DNA from: Tautonia sp040717455
GTDB taxonomy: Bacteria; Planctomycetota; Planctomycetia; Isosphaerales; Isosphaeraceae
Assembly (NCBI RefSeq): GCF_040717455.1
Contig: NZ_JBFEFH010000005.1
Location: forward strand, 186,001 to 250,000
Direction of reading: 5' to 3'
DNA length: 64,000 nt
Shown here in pieces: positions 33,516 through 42,841 of the stretch. The position numbers were made by a program, and so were the translations under genes. Positions within the stretch are counted from its first letter, which is position 1. Every line of letters begins with the position of its first letter. Under the pieces are notes generated by a model. It was not told where the DNA came from, did no database searches, and saw only the letters and a program-made list of their open reading frames with translations.

Positions 33516-33923
33516 ATGGAAGACACGTTTTACCGGGAAGAATTGCTCGACCATTACGACAGCTCTCCCCATCGGGGGCGGCTCGACGTGGTGGACCTCG
33601 ACGCCGACCTGGAGAACCCGCTCTGCGGCGACCAGATCCATTTCGAGGTGGCGCTCGACTCGGACGACCCGGGGCGGATCGCCCTGGCCCGGTTCCAGGG
33701 GAGGGGCTGCGTGATCAGCCAGGCGGCGGCCTCGATCCTGGCCGAACAGATCGAAGGCCAGACGCTTGAGCATGCCCGGGCGCTGGCCCCCGACCAGATG
33801 ATCGAGTGGATCGGCATCCCGCTGACCCCCGCTCGGCGGAAGTGCGGGTTGCTCGCGCTGCGGGCCCTGCACCGGGCGATCGACGCCCGGGCGAACCTGT
33901 CGGAGGCCGGCCCGGCGGGTTGA
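33516..33923 (+). CDS. sufU: Fe-S scaffold/sulfurtransferase SufU-like protein
   Basis: 135-residue IscU/SufU fold protein, partner of SufS. The three conserved cysteines are in NPLCGD, GRGCVISQAAAS and RRKCGLL, and the Asp after the first Cys is retained, as in zinc-bound SufU. Length is near that of SufU without the insertion seen in Firmicutes. The sufS-sufU pairing supports persulfide transfer from SufS. The rest of the SUF genes (sufBCD) are not in the window. Confidence 0.92.
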   Translation: MEDTFYREELLDHYDSSPHRGRLDVVDLDADLENPLCGDQIHFEVALDSDDPGRIALARFQGRGCVISQAAASILAEQIEGQTLEHARALAPDQMIEWIGIPLTPARRKCGLLALRALHRAIDARANLSEAGPAG

Positions 33924-33949
33924 CGACCGGTCGAACGGCGTCGTAAAGT
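33920..33949 (+). promoter_or_regulatory. Predicted promoter of the large TPR protein gene
   Basis: TTGACG (33920-33925, overlapping the sufU stop), an 18-bp spacer, then TAAAGT (33944-33949), about 90 bp before the next start. Confidence 0.45.
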
Positions 33950-34041
33950 TTGATGCAGGCAAGCTCCCTCGATGACCACGCGGCGGCCCCTCCGTTTGCC
34001 CTTCGCCCTTGCCGACGGCCCCGGCCCGGGAGACCCCCTCG

Positions 34042-36819
34042 ATGCTTCGATTCCGACGCGCCGCGGCCCCGATCGCGGCGGTGCTGGTGCTCGCCTCCTG
34101 CTCCTGCCCGGTCGCCGAGGCTCGTCAGGTTGACGGCGAGGAGGCTCCTTCACCGCGACCTTTGCGGTTCCTCGAAGGGCTCCGCGAGCGCGGCTATTTC
34201 GACCTGGCCGACGAGTACATCGCGTCGCTCCGAGACGACCCCGAGACGCCGGACACCTTGAAGCCGATCCTCGCCTTCGAGGAGGGGCGCAACAAGCTCC
34301 GGGAGGCCGAGGCCGCCCCGGATCTGGAGCGGCGGGACCTGCTGCTCGACCAGGGCCGGGCGGCGTTCGACGCCTTCCTCAAGGCCCACCCGAGCCACGA
34401 ACTGGCGGTGGAGGCGAAGGTCCAGCTGGCCCAGGTGCTCTATCAGCGCGGCCAGACGGCGGCCCTGAAGGCGGACGAGAGAGAGGACCCCGCCGATCGC
34501 GAGGCCGGGCTCGCCGCCGCCCGGGCCGCCTTCGCCGAGGCGAGGCGGTCGTTCGACGCCGCCCGGGCCGACCTGGAGCAGGCCTATCGGGCGTTCCCGG
34601 TCGCCTTCCTCGAGGAGTCCGACCCGAGGCGAGCGGCCCGGGACGAGGCCCAGCGCCAGTTGATCGACGCCACCTTGAAACGAGCCCTGATCGACTACGA
34701 CGAGGCGCAGACCTACCCCGAAGGCTCGGACGACCGCAACCGATTGCTCGACGAGGCGATCACCGCGTTCAAGTCCATCTACGACTCCTACCGGACCTGG
34801 ATGGCCGGGTTCGCCGCCCGGATGTGGCAGGGCAAGAGCCTCGAGGAGAAGGGGGACCTCGGGGCGGCGATGGGTATTTATAACGAACTGCTCACCCATG
34901 AAGATCCCCGGCTCCGGCAGTTGCAGCGGCAGGTCGCCTTCTTCAAGGTCATCACCACCCGCAAGCGGGGAGAGGCCCCGCTGGCCGAACGCCTGGCCCG
35001 GGAGTGGCTCAACGCGAGCCGGGGCGACGCGGGGTCTTACGAACGGCTCGGCGTGCAACTGGAGCTGGCCCGGAACATCGACGCGCAGCTCGAATCCGGC
35101 TACGCGCCGGCCGTGGCCCGCAAGGATGACCTGGTCCGGGACCTGACCGGACAGCTCAGACAGGTGGTCGCCTACGCGTCGCCGTACAAGGCCGACGCCG
35201 TCGAGCTGCTGAAGAAGTACCGGCCGAGCGGACCGATCGACGCGCGGACCCTGGCCGGCCTGGGCTTCGACCAGGCCATGACCCGGGCCCGGGAGGAGAT
35301 GGGGCTCCGGTCGTGGGACAATGCCATCGCCCTGCTCCGCGCGGCCCTGACGAAGGTGAATCCGGCCCGCGATCCGGGCCGGGCGAACGAGGCACGCTAC
35401 CTCCTGGCCTTCAACTTCTACTCGGCCGGCCGCTATCACGAGTCGGCGGTGCTGGCCGATTTCCTGGCCCGCCGCTACCCGTCGTGGGACTCGTCGCTGG
35501 CCGCCACCGAGCTGGGCATGGGGGCAATGGCCCAGGCGTACGAGTCGAGCCGGGGGCGAGGGCGGGAGCAGGACCTCCGCCGCCTGCGAGACCTGGCCGA
35601 CTACACGATCGCCACCTGGCCCGATTCGTCTCAGGCGGATGTGGCCCGGATCCTCCAGGGGGACATCGCCCTGGGACAGGGGCGCTATCCCGAGGCGATC
35701 GACGCTTACCTGTCCGTGACGACCTCGGGCCGCGTCCTCGACGCCAGGAGCAAGGCCGCCTCCGCCCACTGGCGGCGCAGCCTCGAACTGAGGAAGCAAG
35801 GGCCCGAGGGGGCCGCCTCTCCCGAGGCGGCCGCCGAGGCGGAGAAGGCGCTCGCCCTGCTCCAGGAGACGTACGACGCCCGGGTCGAGGCGAGGGTCGC
35901 GCCGACCGACCCGGACCGCCTGAGCAACGCGGCGGATCTGGCCGAGATTCACCTGATCGAGGATCGGCCCTCGGAGTCCCTGGCGATCCTCGCCCCGCAC
36001 ACCGAGGCGATCGGCGCGGCCTCGTCCATGAGCGATCGGACGGAGGAGCTGTACGTCCGGCTGATGAAGCTGCAACTGCAGGCCCACATCGCCGCAGGCC
36101 AGACCGACGCGGCCATCTCGGACATGAGCGTCCTGGAAGCCGTCGCGTCCGGGGACAGCCTGACCCAACTGTTCTTCTCGATCGGCCGGCTGCTCGAAGC
36201 CGAGATGGAAACGCAGCGTCAGGCGGGGGACCGCGCCCGTTTGGAAGCGAGTCGGAAGGCGTTCGAACAATTCCTCGACGCCCTGATCGAGCGGCAATCG
36301 AACCAGTCGTTCGAGTCGCTCCAGTGGGCGGGCGAGCAGATGCTCACGCTCGAGCGCCCCGATCGGGCGATCGAGATCTTCCGGCGGGTGATCGAGGAAT
36401 TCCCGGAGAGTGACCGCCTGCTCCGCACCCGGTTGAAGCTCTCGGGGGCCCATCGCCGGGCCGGGCAATTCAACGAGGCCTGGGCCGTGACCGCGAGGCT
36501 CGTGGCCGAGAACCCGAAGGCGCTCGACTTCCTGATGGAGCAGTGCCAGGTCCTCGAAGACTGGGCCGAGGTCGAGCCGGGCTACTGGAATGTCGCCATC
36601 CGGCACTGGCAAGACCTGGCCAAGCGGCTCGAAGGGGCCCGCCCCCGCCGGCCCGAGTATTACGAGTGCTGGTATCACGTCGCCCTCTGCCAGTTCAACA
36701 AGGGGAGCAAGGACGCCGCCCGGAGGACGCTCAAGAGCGTGATGGCCCTGTCGACCACGCTCGGCTCCCCGGAGATCAAGCAGGATTACGAGCAGTTGCT
36801 CCGCCGGGCCGGCGGGTGA
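34042..36819 (+). CDS. Large secreted TPR-repeat protein
   Basis: 925 residues. The signal peptide RRAAAPIAAVLVLASCSC is possibly a lipoprotein signal. The rest is almost wholly helical repeats of TPR type (for example RYLLAFNFYSAGRYHESAVLADFLARRY, PDRAIEIFRRVIEEFPESD, WYHVALCQFNKGSKDAARRTLKSV). It is a periplasmic or outer-membrane-facing scaffold. Large TPR proteins of this form are common in planctomycetes beside ExbB/ExbD or porin genes. Here the next gene is a second TPR protein (46 bp) and then a porin. The ATG at 34042 is the one preceding the signal peptide. Confidence 0.85.
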   Translation: MLRFRRAAAPIAAVLVLASCSCPVAEARQVDGEEAPSPRPLRFLEGLRERGYFDLADEYIASLRDDPETPDTLKPILAFEEGRNKLREAEAAPDLERRDLLLDQGRAAFDAFLKAHPSHELAVEAKVQLAQVLYQRGQTAALKADEREDPADREAGLAAARAAFAEARRSFDAARADLEQAYRAFPVAFLEESDPRRAARDEAQRQLIDATLKRALIDYDEAQTYPEGSDDRNRLLDEAITAFKSIYDSYRTWMAGFAARMWQGKSLEEKGDLGAAMGIYNELLTHEDPRLRQLQRQVAFFKVITTRKRGEAPLAERLAREWLNASRGDAGSYERLGVQLELARNIDAQLESGYAPAVARKDDLVRDLTGQLRQVVAYASPYKADAVELLKKYRPSGPIDARTLAGLGFDQAMTRAREEMGLRSWDNAIALLRAALTKVNPARDPGRANEARYLLAFNFYSAGRYHESAVLADFLARRYPSWDSSLAATELGMGAMAQAYESSRGRGREQDLRRLRDLADYTIATWPDSSQADVARILQGDIALGQGRYPEAIDAYLSVTTSGRVLDARSKAASAHWRRSLELRKQGPEGAASPEAAAEAEKALALLQETYDARVEARVAPTDPDRLSNAADLAEIHLIEDRPSESLAILAPHTEAIGAASSMSDRTEELYVRLMKLQLQAHIAAGQTDAAISDMSVLEAVASGDSLTQLFFSIGRLLEAEMETQRQAGDRARLEASRKAFEQFLDALIERQSNQSFESLQWAGEQMLTLERPDRAIEIFRRVIEEFPESDRLLRTRLKLSGAHRRAGQFNEAWAVTARLVAENPKALDFLMEQCQVLEDWAEVEPGYWNVAIRHWQDLAKRLEGARPRRPEYYECWYHVALCQFNKGSKDAARRTLKSVMALSTTLGSPEIKQDYEQLLRRAGG

Positions 36820-36865
36820 TCGCGCCCGGCGGCATCGAACTCCCGACCCGAGGACATCTCGACGC

Positions 36866-37900
36866 ATGAATTCTCATCGATCTCCCTGGGCGATCCTGGC
36901 GGTCCTGGCCCTGGCGGGCGTCTCGGCGGCCGACGACGTGGTGCTGGTGCCGGGTTCGACCATCACCGCCCCCGGCGGCCGGATCCGCGGGAAAGTGGAA
37001 CGAGAGACCCCGGAACAGGTCCGGATCGCGGGGCGGGACGTCCCGCTCGACCAGATCGACGACATCACGTACGACGCCCCCGGGGCGACCTTCACCCAGG
37101 CGAAGGCCCGGGAGAACAGCGGTGACCTGGACCAGGCCGCCGAGCTGTACCGGCAGGCCGCCGGCGAGGTGAACAACCCTCTGCTCGCCCAGGATGCCCG
37201 GTTCCGGGGCGCCGCGGCCCTGGCCCGTCGCGCCCAGGTCGACCCGTCGAAGCGGGAGGCCGCGATCGAGGCCCTGGAGGGGATCACCTCGGAGCTGTCG
37301 AACAGCCGGCATTACGGGCCGGCCCTGGAACTGCTCTCGACCCTGCGGCTCGATGCCCAGGAGTATGACGCCGCCGACCGGGCGCTGCAGGACCTGGCCA
37401 AGCTCTCGTGGGCGAGCGACCGCGCCGCCGTCCTCCGGGCGCAGGTGATGGTCAAGCGAGGGCAGTCGGAGCAGGCGATCCGGGAGCTCGACACCCTGGT
37501 CGGCCGGGTCCCCGAAGGCAGCCCCGCCCGGATCCGGGCCGACCTGGCCCGGGCCGAGGCATTGGCCGGGCTCAGCCGCTTCGACGAGGCCGAGCAGGTG
37601 GTCCGAGCGGTCATCGACGAGGCCGAGCCCGAGGACGCCTCGACCCTGGCCCCGGCCTACAACACCCTCGGCGATTGCCTCCGGGCGGCCGGGAAGCCCC
37701 GCGATGCCCTGTTCGCCTACCTGAACACCGACATCCTCTACCCGAGCCTGGCCGACGAGCACGCCCGGTCGCTCGCGGCCATCGCCCAGCTCTGGCGCAT
37801 CCTCGATCGCGACGACCGGGCCGCGAGCGTCGTGGAACGCCTCCGGCAAGAGTACCCCAACAGCCGCCACCTGCCGGCCGCGACCGCATCGGCCCCGTGA
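36866..37900 (+). CDS. Secreted TPR protein with N-terminal beta domain
   Basis: 344 residues. The signal peptide (WAILAVLALAGVSAAD) is followed by a small beta module (VVLVPGSTITAPGGRIRGKV, then PEQVRIAGRDVPLDQIDDI) and about six TPR units. The beta module resembles the short SH3-like domain found at the start of many planctomycete TPR proteins that track particle or ligand binding. It is transcribed with the large TPR gene and is followed by a strong hairpin, so the transcript probably ends here. Confidence 0.82.
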   Translation: MNSHRSPWAILAVLALAGVSAADDVVLVPGSTITAPGGRIRGKVERETPEQVRIAGRDVPLDQIDDITYDAPGATFTQAKARENSGDLDQAAELYRQAAGEVNNPLLAQDARFRGAAALARRAQVDPSKREAAIEALEGITSELSNSRHYGPALELLSTLRLDAQEYDAADRALQDLAKLSWASDRAAVLRAQVMVKRGQSEQAIRELDTLVGRVPEGSPARIRADLARAEALAGLSRFDEAEQVVRAVIDEAEPEDASTLAPAYNTLGDCLRAAGKPRDALFAYLNTDILYPSLADEHARSLAAIAQLWRILDRDDRAASVVERLRQEYPNSRHLPAATASAP

Positions 37901-37936
37901 GCCCGCGATCGCCCGGAATCCCGCCCCCATCGCCAG

Positions 37937-37981
37937 CATGCCTCACGGCCCCCGGTCTGAGACCGGGGGCCGTGAGGCATG
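37937..37981. terminator. 45-nt perfect palindrome, probable terminator
   Basis: 22-bp arms with a single central base. It begins CATGCCTCACGGCCCCCGGT and ends with the complement. It lies 37 bp after the TPR gene stop. It has no T tract, and its perfection invites other explanations such as a bound regulator. Confidence 0.6.
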
Positions 37982-38165
37982 TCCCGTTGATCATGACGGT
38001 CCCAGCGATTCGGCCAATTGGATCAAGCTTCGGGCCCGGTGCTGCCGATCGTACCCGCAAGCGTCTCGTGCGTTTCGCGTTCCCGGCCCCGTCCGAGTGA
38101 GTGGGTGGGGCGAAGCGTGTGGTGACTCCGAGAGAGCTGCCGGCGCCTGCGATTGGAGTAATTGG

Positions 38166-40118
38166 ATGCGGCACTCACCCTGTGTGATGCTGGTGCTGAT
38201 GATGCCCGCGGCGATGATCCAGGGGCCCCCCGCGCACGCCCAGGTCGATCTCCCCCCCGCCCTTCCCGCCCCTTCGCTCCCCCCCGTGCCCGAGGTTTCC
38301 CCCCTTCCTCCCGGGACGTCGCCGCTGGGCCGTTCCGAGCCGGCCCCGGTCGCGGACGCCGGGCCCGACAGCACCGACCTCCTGTTGCAGCGGATGCAAC
38401 GCCTCGAACGCGAAGTCGAGGACGTCAAGGCGCTCCGGCAGCGCGTCGCCGAACTCGAGTCGGAGCTGGAGTCGTTCAAGGGGGGCCGGGGCCCCGAGCA
38501 GGCCGCCCCGCCCTCGTCGGGGACATTCGTGATGCCTCACGGGTCGATCCCGATCGAGCACCGATCCTTCGGCGAGCTGTACGGGGGTCATCAGGCGGGG
38601 TCGGGGGCGTCGTCGGGCTCGGGGCGTCAGCAGTCCAGCGGCGGGGGCCAGGGGGGCGACGGGTCCGGCGGCAGCTCGGACGGCAGCAACCCGACCGCGG
38701 GCTACTCCAATTCGAGCGGCGAGGGGACGTTCTCGGCGGGGGGCGGCGGCGGCGGCGGTTCCAGTTCGGGAGGGAGTTCCGGCTCGGGAGGAGGGCAAGG
38801 CAGCGTCGGCCGAGGTCAGCGCGTCGGCCAGCGGGAGCCGCTCAAGGTCGATCTGAAGGGCTCGTACCGCTACAACTTCGCGGGCGGCTTCTTCCAGTTC
38901 TCCGACGAGGACGGCGAATTCGTCCTCAACGTCCAGAACATCATCACGGCCGACGGCACCTTCTACGACCGCCAGAACGCCCCGACCGAGTGGAAGGGCT
39001 TCAACATCCCGTACCAGAGGCTCTACCTCTACGGCAACATCACGAAGAACTGGGAGTACCAGGTCTCCGAGCAGACCAGCCTCGGCGACATCAGCCTGCT
39101 CGACCTGATCGTCAACGTCCACTACGACGACCGGCTGATGGTCAAGTTCGGGCGTTTCCTGGCCCCGTTCTATTACCAGGATTACGCGACCTTCCCGATG
39201 CTCGTCCCGGCGATCAGCTACTCGCCGTTGAGCCAGTTCTCCGCCCAGCGGCAGCCGGGCGTGATGGCCTGGGGCAAGCTGCTCCAGAATCGGCTCCAGT
39301 ATCAGAGCGGCGTCTTCACGGGCATCCCCGCCGGGTTCGTCGACCTGGATGACAATGTCGACTTCATCAGCTCGCTGACCGTCACGCCCTTCATGGCGAC
39401 AGAGATGGAGGATCTCCAGAATCTCGGCTTCGGCGTCAGCACCCAGGTCGGCTGGCAGAACTACATGCTCGACGCCTTCGACGTGCCGACGGTGATCGCC
39501 GGCACCAACGTCCCGAATCTGAACCGGCAGTACGTGACCGCGTCGAACGTGCCGTTCTTCTCCTATCGGGATGACGTCCGGGCGCTCGGCGAGCGGATCC
39601 GGGTCGCCCCCCACCTCTTCTATTACGGCCGCTTCAGCTTCCTGGGGGAGTACGTCTACCAGTCGCGTGAGCTCGCCTCTCCGGCGGCCCGCGGCACCTC
39701 GATTCAGCACGGATTCTACGTCACGGGGTCGTACTTCCTGACGGGCGAACGCTACACCGGCGACGGCACCGGCGGCTTCCCGACCATCATGCCCAACCGC
39801 CCGTTCAATCCGTCCAACAACGAGTACGGCATCGGGGCCCACGAGCTGGGATTCCAGTACTCCCTGCTCAACGTCGACCAGAACGACATCCGCCGGGGCT
39901 TCGCCGACCCCGAGTGGGCGACCCGGTTGAACGAGGTCATGCTCGCCTACAACTGGTGGCCCAACAAGTACGTCCGCCTGAGCGTCAACTGGGTCCACGA
40001 CGAGTTCAACCGCCCGATCCCCTGGCCCGTCTCCCAGCCAGACCAGGGGAACGGTGCCCGGACCAACCCGATCCAGAACTTCAACGTCGTCTGGTTCCGG
40101 GTGGCGATGTTCTTCTGA
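38166..40118 (+). CDS. Outer-membrane porin (OprP/phosphate-selective-like)
   Basis: 650 residues. A signal peptide (MLVLMMPAAMIQGPPAHAQ) is followed by a Pro-rich segment and a coiled coil (LQRMQRLEREVEDVKALRQRV). A Gly/Ser/Gln low-complexity linker of about 100 residues leads to a C-terminal beta barrel. The barrel has alternating aromatic strands (YRYNFAGGFFQFSD, IPYQRLYLYGNITKNWEYQV, KFGRFLAPFYYQDY) and ends in ...VWFRVAMFF, with the usual terminal Phe. The coiled coil plus linker suggests contact with the cell wall or periplasmic partners. Substrate is not readable. Confidence 0.88.
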   Translation: MRHSPCVMLVLMMPAAMIQGPPAHAQVDLPPALPAPSLPPVPEVSPLPPGTSPLGRSEPAPVADAGPDSTDLLLQRMQRLEREVEDVKALRQRVAELESELESFKGGRGPEQAAPPSSGTFVMPHGSIPIEHRSFGELYGGHQAGSGASSGSGRQQSSGGGQGGDGSGGSSDGSNPTAGYSNSSGEGTFSAGGGGGGGSSSGGSSGSGGGQGSVGRGQRVGQREPLKVDLKGSYRYNFAGGFFQFSDEDGEFVLNVQNIITADGTFYDRQNAPTEWKGFNIPYQRLYLYGNITKNWEYQVSEQTSLGDISLLDLIVNVHYDDRLMVKFGRFLAPFYYQDYATFPMLVPAISYSPLSQFSAQRQPGVMAWGKLLQNRLQYQSGVFTGIPAGFVDLDDNVDFISSLTVTPFMATEMEDLQNLGFGVSTQVGWQNYMLDAFDVPTVIAGTNVPNLNRQYVTASNVPFFSYRDDVRALGERIRVAPHLFYYGRFSFLGEYVYQSRELASPAARGTSIQHGFYVTGSYFLTGERYTGDGTGGFPTIMPNRPFNPSNNEYGIGAHELGFQYSLLNVDQNDIRRGFADPEWATRLNEVMLAYNWWPNKYVRLSVNWVHDEFNRPIPWPVSQPDQGNGARTNPIQNFNVVWFRVAMFF

Positions 40119-40202
40119 TCGGACCGCCAGGGTATGGCTCCCTCGGGATCGCTGCCCGATACCGAGTCGCCAGGATCAGAGTTCGTTCTCAGGGTCCGCG
40201 GT

Positions 40203-40241
40203 GCGGACCGATCCCTTGATGACGTAAAGGGATCGGTCCGC
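40203..40241 (+). terminator. Terminator after the porin
   Basis: Perfect 15-bp stem GCGGACCGATCCCTT/AAGGGATCGGTCCGC with a 9-nt loop, 85 bp after the porin stop. Confidence 0.6.
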
Positions 40242-40397
40242 AACATCGGATCCACCAAAGACAGCTCCTCCGGGCACTTCGGTCTGGCAAGGGAGCCTCG
40301 CGAGCGAAGGCCCCGAGCCTGGCCGGCGCTCCGGCGGCAGATCCTTCGATCCGGACAGGCCGGGAGCAGCCCCCGCCATGCCCCGCCCGGCGCGCAT

Positions 40398-40431
40398 GCG
40401 AACGCCCCGCGTCGATCGGCGGGGCGTTCGC
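40398..40431 (-). terminator. Terminator of the HEAT-repeat gene
   Basis: Perfect 13-bp stem GCGAACGCCCCGC/GCGGGGCGTTCGC with an 8-nt loop, 43 bp beyond the HEAT gene stop on the minus strand. Confidence 0.55.
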
Positions 40432-40473
40432 TGGGTGACGGAGCGGTGATCGCGAGGATCGTGCCCGGATCGG

Positions 40474-41691
40474 TCAGTTGGCCCTGGGATAGAGATCGGG
40501 CGAGCCGGGGAGCGGGGGGAGGTCGGCCGTCAGGTCGTCGAGCACGCGACGGGCGGCGTCCCGGATCGTCTGCGAGGGGTCGGACGCCGCCATCTCGGCG
40601 AGGCGTCGGCGGGCGTCGGGAGAGGAGAGCCGGCTGAGGGCCTCCATCGCCTGCGTGCGGACCCGCTCGTCCTCGTCGCGAGAGAGGCGGTCGAGCCAGA
40701 CGATCGGGTCGATGTCCTCTCGCCGCTCGATCTGGGCGATGGCCGAGACCCGCAGGTCGGCCCGGGGATGGTGGAGGAGCTTGGCCAGGCCGATCAGGTC
40801 GTCATCCAGGCCTCGGGCCTTGAGCACGAATTGCGCCGCCAGGGCGACAGGGGACTCCGGATCGAAGAGCAGCGGCAGGACCTCGTCGTCGGTCAGGATG
40901 TCGCGGCGGTGGGCGAAGCTGGTGAGCACCTGCATGCGGACGGCCGGGACGTCGTCGGCGAGCCGGGCCACCGCCGGCTCGGCCATGGCGTCGATCGGCA
41001 GCTTGCCGAGCGTGATGACCGCGGCGAGCCGGACGCCCGGCTCCGGGTCGTCGAGCAAGGAGAGCAAGGGCGTGTGCAGGCGGTTCTTCCAGGTGGCCAC
41101 GGTCCGCTCGGCGTCGGGCCAGATGGGGGCCCCGGGCTGCCACGACCAGACCTGCCCGAGCACCTCGGCCGCCTCGGCCCGGACGGCCGGGGAGGCGTCG
41201 GCCAGCCCGACCGTCAGCAGCTCGGCCGAGGGGGTTAGGGCCTCGATCCAGCGGTCCGGGACCGGATTGACGGTCATCCGGCCGAGCCCGAGGCCCACCA
41301 GCTCCATCACCCGGCTGCGATCGACCGGGCCGAACCGGCGGAATCCGGAGGCCAGGCCCGCCAGGTCGTCGAGCCAGGCGTTCAACTGATCCTCGGTCAG
41401 CGGCTCGGCCGCGGGCGATGCGTCCTGGACCGGCCCCGGGGCCGCCTTCAGGGCGTCGTGCACCTGAATCAAGGCCTCGGCATCCCCTTGCGCGAGCTGT
41501 CCGGCCCGCCCCGACAGACCCCCTGCGGGCCGGCTCTCGGCGGCCGGAGCGGCCTCGGCGGCCGCCGATCGGCCCGGGTCGGCCGCCGGATCCTCCGAAG
41601 GTGCCATCGTCAGCGCCAGCCCGGCCGCCGCGAGCAACCCCGCGACGCCCACGAACCCCAGCCCCATCCGTGCCCCTCGTCCCAGCGGCAT
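40474..41691 (-). CDS. Secreted or membrane-anchored HEAT-repeat protein
   Basis: 405 residues. An N-terminal hydrophobic segment (MGLGFVGVAGLLAAAGLALTM) is followed by an Ala/Pro-rich linker and then HEAT-like helical repeats. Examples are ASPAVRAEAAEVLGQVWSW, EPGVRLAAVITLGKLP, HPRADLRVSAIAQIERRED and DERVRTQAMEALSRLSSPDARRRLAEM. It is probably a protein-binding scaffold in the periplasm. A TTGCCG-16-TAGGAT promoter-like pair lies upstream. The context suggests envelope work, but the partner is unknown. Confidence 0.85.
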   Translation of the reverse strand: MPLGRGARMGLGFVGVAGLLAAAGLALTMAPSEDPAADPGRSAAAEAAPAAESRPAGGLSGRAGQLAQGDAEALIQVHDALKAAPGPVQDASPAAEPLTEDQLNAWLDDLAGLASGFRRFGPVDRSRVMELVGLGLGRMTVNPVPDRWIEALTPSAELLTVGLADASPAVRAEAAEVLGQVWSWQPGAPIWPDAERTVATWKNRLHTPLLSLLDDPEPGVRLAAVITLGKLPIDAMAEPAVARLADDVPAVRMQVLTSFAHRRDILTDDEVLPLLFDPESPVALAAQFVLKARGLDDDLIGLAKLLHHPRADLRVSAIAQIERREDIDPIVWLDRLSRDEDERVRTQAMEALSRLSSPDARRRLAEMAASDPSQTIRDAARRVLDDLTADLPPLPGSPDLYPRAN

Positions 41692-42022
41692 GGTCGCCTC
41701 CCTGCGTCAGCCGGCTCGATGTTCGACCTCGATCCCTCAATGCCCTCCCGCAGAGGGCGACGCCCATCCTAACGATCCGGGTCAGTCCGGCAAGATCAGG
41801 TTGGCCGGGGCACAACAGCCCAAATTTCCAGGCTTACCAAAATGGGCCGAAATTCTCGGGACGGGTCTTTTCTTGTTATTTTCCCGGGGACGGGGGGCCG
41901 ATCAAGAAGCTAACAGGGAGGCCGGATCGCGGCTGGCCGACGGGGATTGAGCAGGGATGCGAGAGATCGGGACCGGCGGCGTGGTTGACGTCGCCGGGAG
42001 GCTCGATCGAGGGGTGAGATCC
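41692..42022. other. Divergent intergenic region
   Basis: 331 bp between HEAT (-) and the next plus-strand gene. The part at 41815-41885 is A/T-rich for this genome (AAATTTCC, TTTTCTTGTTATTTTCC) and likely carries regulatory sequence. A minus-strand promoter is at 41766-41793. No gene seen. Confidence 0.4.
41766..41793 (-). promoter_or_regulatory. Predicted promoter of the HEAT-repeat gene
   Basis: Minus-strand TTGCCG (41793-41788), a 16-bp spacer, then TAGGAT (41771-41766), 75 bp from the start codon. Confidence 0.4.
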
Positions 42023-42841
42023 ATGAGAAGGCGAGTGCCGAGCAGGACGCTGACGGCCGTGATCGTGGCCGCGGCGGTGGTGGCGACCGCGGGCGCCGGC
42101 CCGGGGTCATCGGGGCTGCTGGGGAATCGTCGGATTGACCCGTCGGAGGTCCTTCCGCTGCATCTGGTGGCCCCGGAGGCCCGCGCGGAAGTGGCCGAGG
42201 TGATCACCGAGCACAGCTTCCACCACAAGGGGGAGCCGGAGACCTTCCCCTGCAACCCGCAATTATATCTGAGCCTGCTGAACGAACCGGCCCTGACGCT
42301 GGCGCTCTGGCAGGACCTGAGCACCAGCCCGGCCCGGCTCATGCAGATCGCGCCGGGGCTGTATCAGGGGACGGATGGGAACGGGACGACGGCGACCTGG
42401 AGCTTCGTGCTGCGATCGCCCCAGATGCACGCGCTGCTCTGCAAGCTGGAATACCGCAGCCCGCGGGGCTCGGCCCAGCTCGAGGGCCGGATCGTCCTGA
42501 TCGTGCACACCAATTACTACAAGGAAGCGGGCGGCAGCCCCTGGATCCAGCACGAGGTCGAGGCGTTCGTGAAGGTCGACTCGAAGGGCTGGCGCGCCGT
42601 CGCCAAGACGTTCCGCCCCTTGATCGAACGCCTGCTCGTCGACCAAATCCAGGAGGCGGGATGGTTCGTCTCGTTGATGGGTCGGCTGGTGGAGACCTAT
42701 CCGGACTGGGCCGAGGGGGTCATCTCGTCCCACCCGCAAGTGCCCCAGGATACCCAGGGGCATTTCCGTGAAGTGATCGCGCAGGCCCGACGCCCGGACG
42801 CGTCGAGGGGGCGCCCGGTCCTGATGAGCCAGTCGGAGTGA
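42023..42841 (+). CDS. Exported protein of unknown function
   Basis: 272 residues. The N-terminal signal sequence (RTLTAVIVAAAVVATAGAG) is followed by a mixed alpha/beta domain with no motif I recognise (LHLVAPEARAEVAEVITEHS, LQGRIVLIVHTNYYKEAGGS-like segment, VEAFVKVDSKGWRAVAKTF). The ATG at 42023 has GAGGGG upstream and directly precedes the signal. The last 122 bp overlap, in antisense, the 3' end of the opposing EEP phosphatase gene. Confidence 0.75.
   Translation: MRRRVPSRTLTAVIVAAAVVATAGAGPGSSGLLGNRRIDPSEVLPLHLVAPEARAEVAEVITEHSFHHKGEPETFPCNPQLYLSLLNEPALTLALWQDLSTSPARLMQIAPGLYQGTDGNGTTATWSFVLRSPQMHALLCKLEYRSPRGSAQLEGRIVLIVHTNYYKEAGGSPWIQHEVEAFVKVDSKGWRAVAKTFRPLIERLLVDQIQEAGWFVSLMGRLVETYPDWAEGVISSHPQVPQDTQGHFREVIAQARRPDASRGRPVLMSQSE

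Larger units (their letters stand above)
40119..40473. other. Convergent intergenic region with two hairpins
   Basis: 355 bp between the porin (+) and HEAT gene (-). Two perfect inverted repeats (annotated separately) act as terminators for the two converging genes. No gene seen. Confidence 0.5.

Noticed and set aside
38580..38830. Gly/Ser repeat DNA in the porin gene considered as a separate mobile or repeat element
   Set aside because: It stays in frame between the coiled coil and barrel, so it is a protein linker.
40130..40470. Possible structured RNA after the porin
   Set aside because: The two hairpins are simple inverted repeats, each suitably placed as a terminator for the converging genes.
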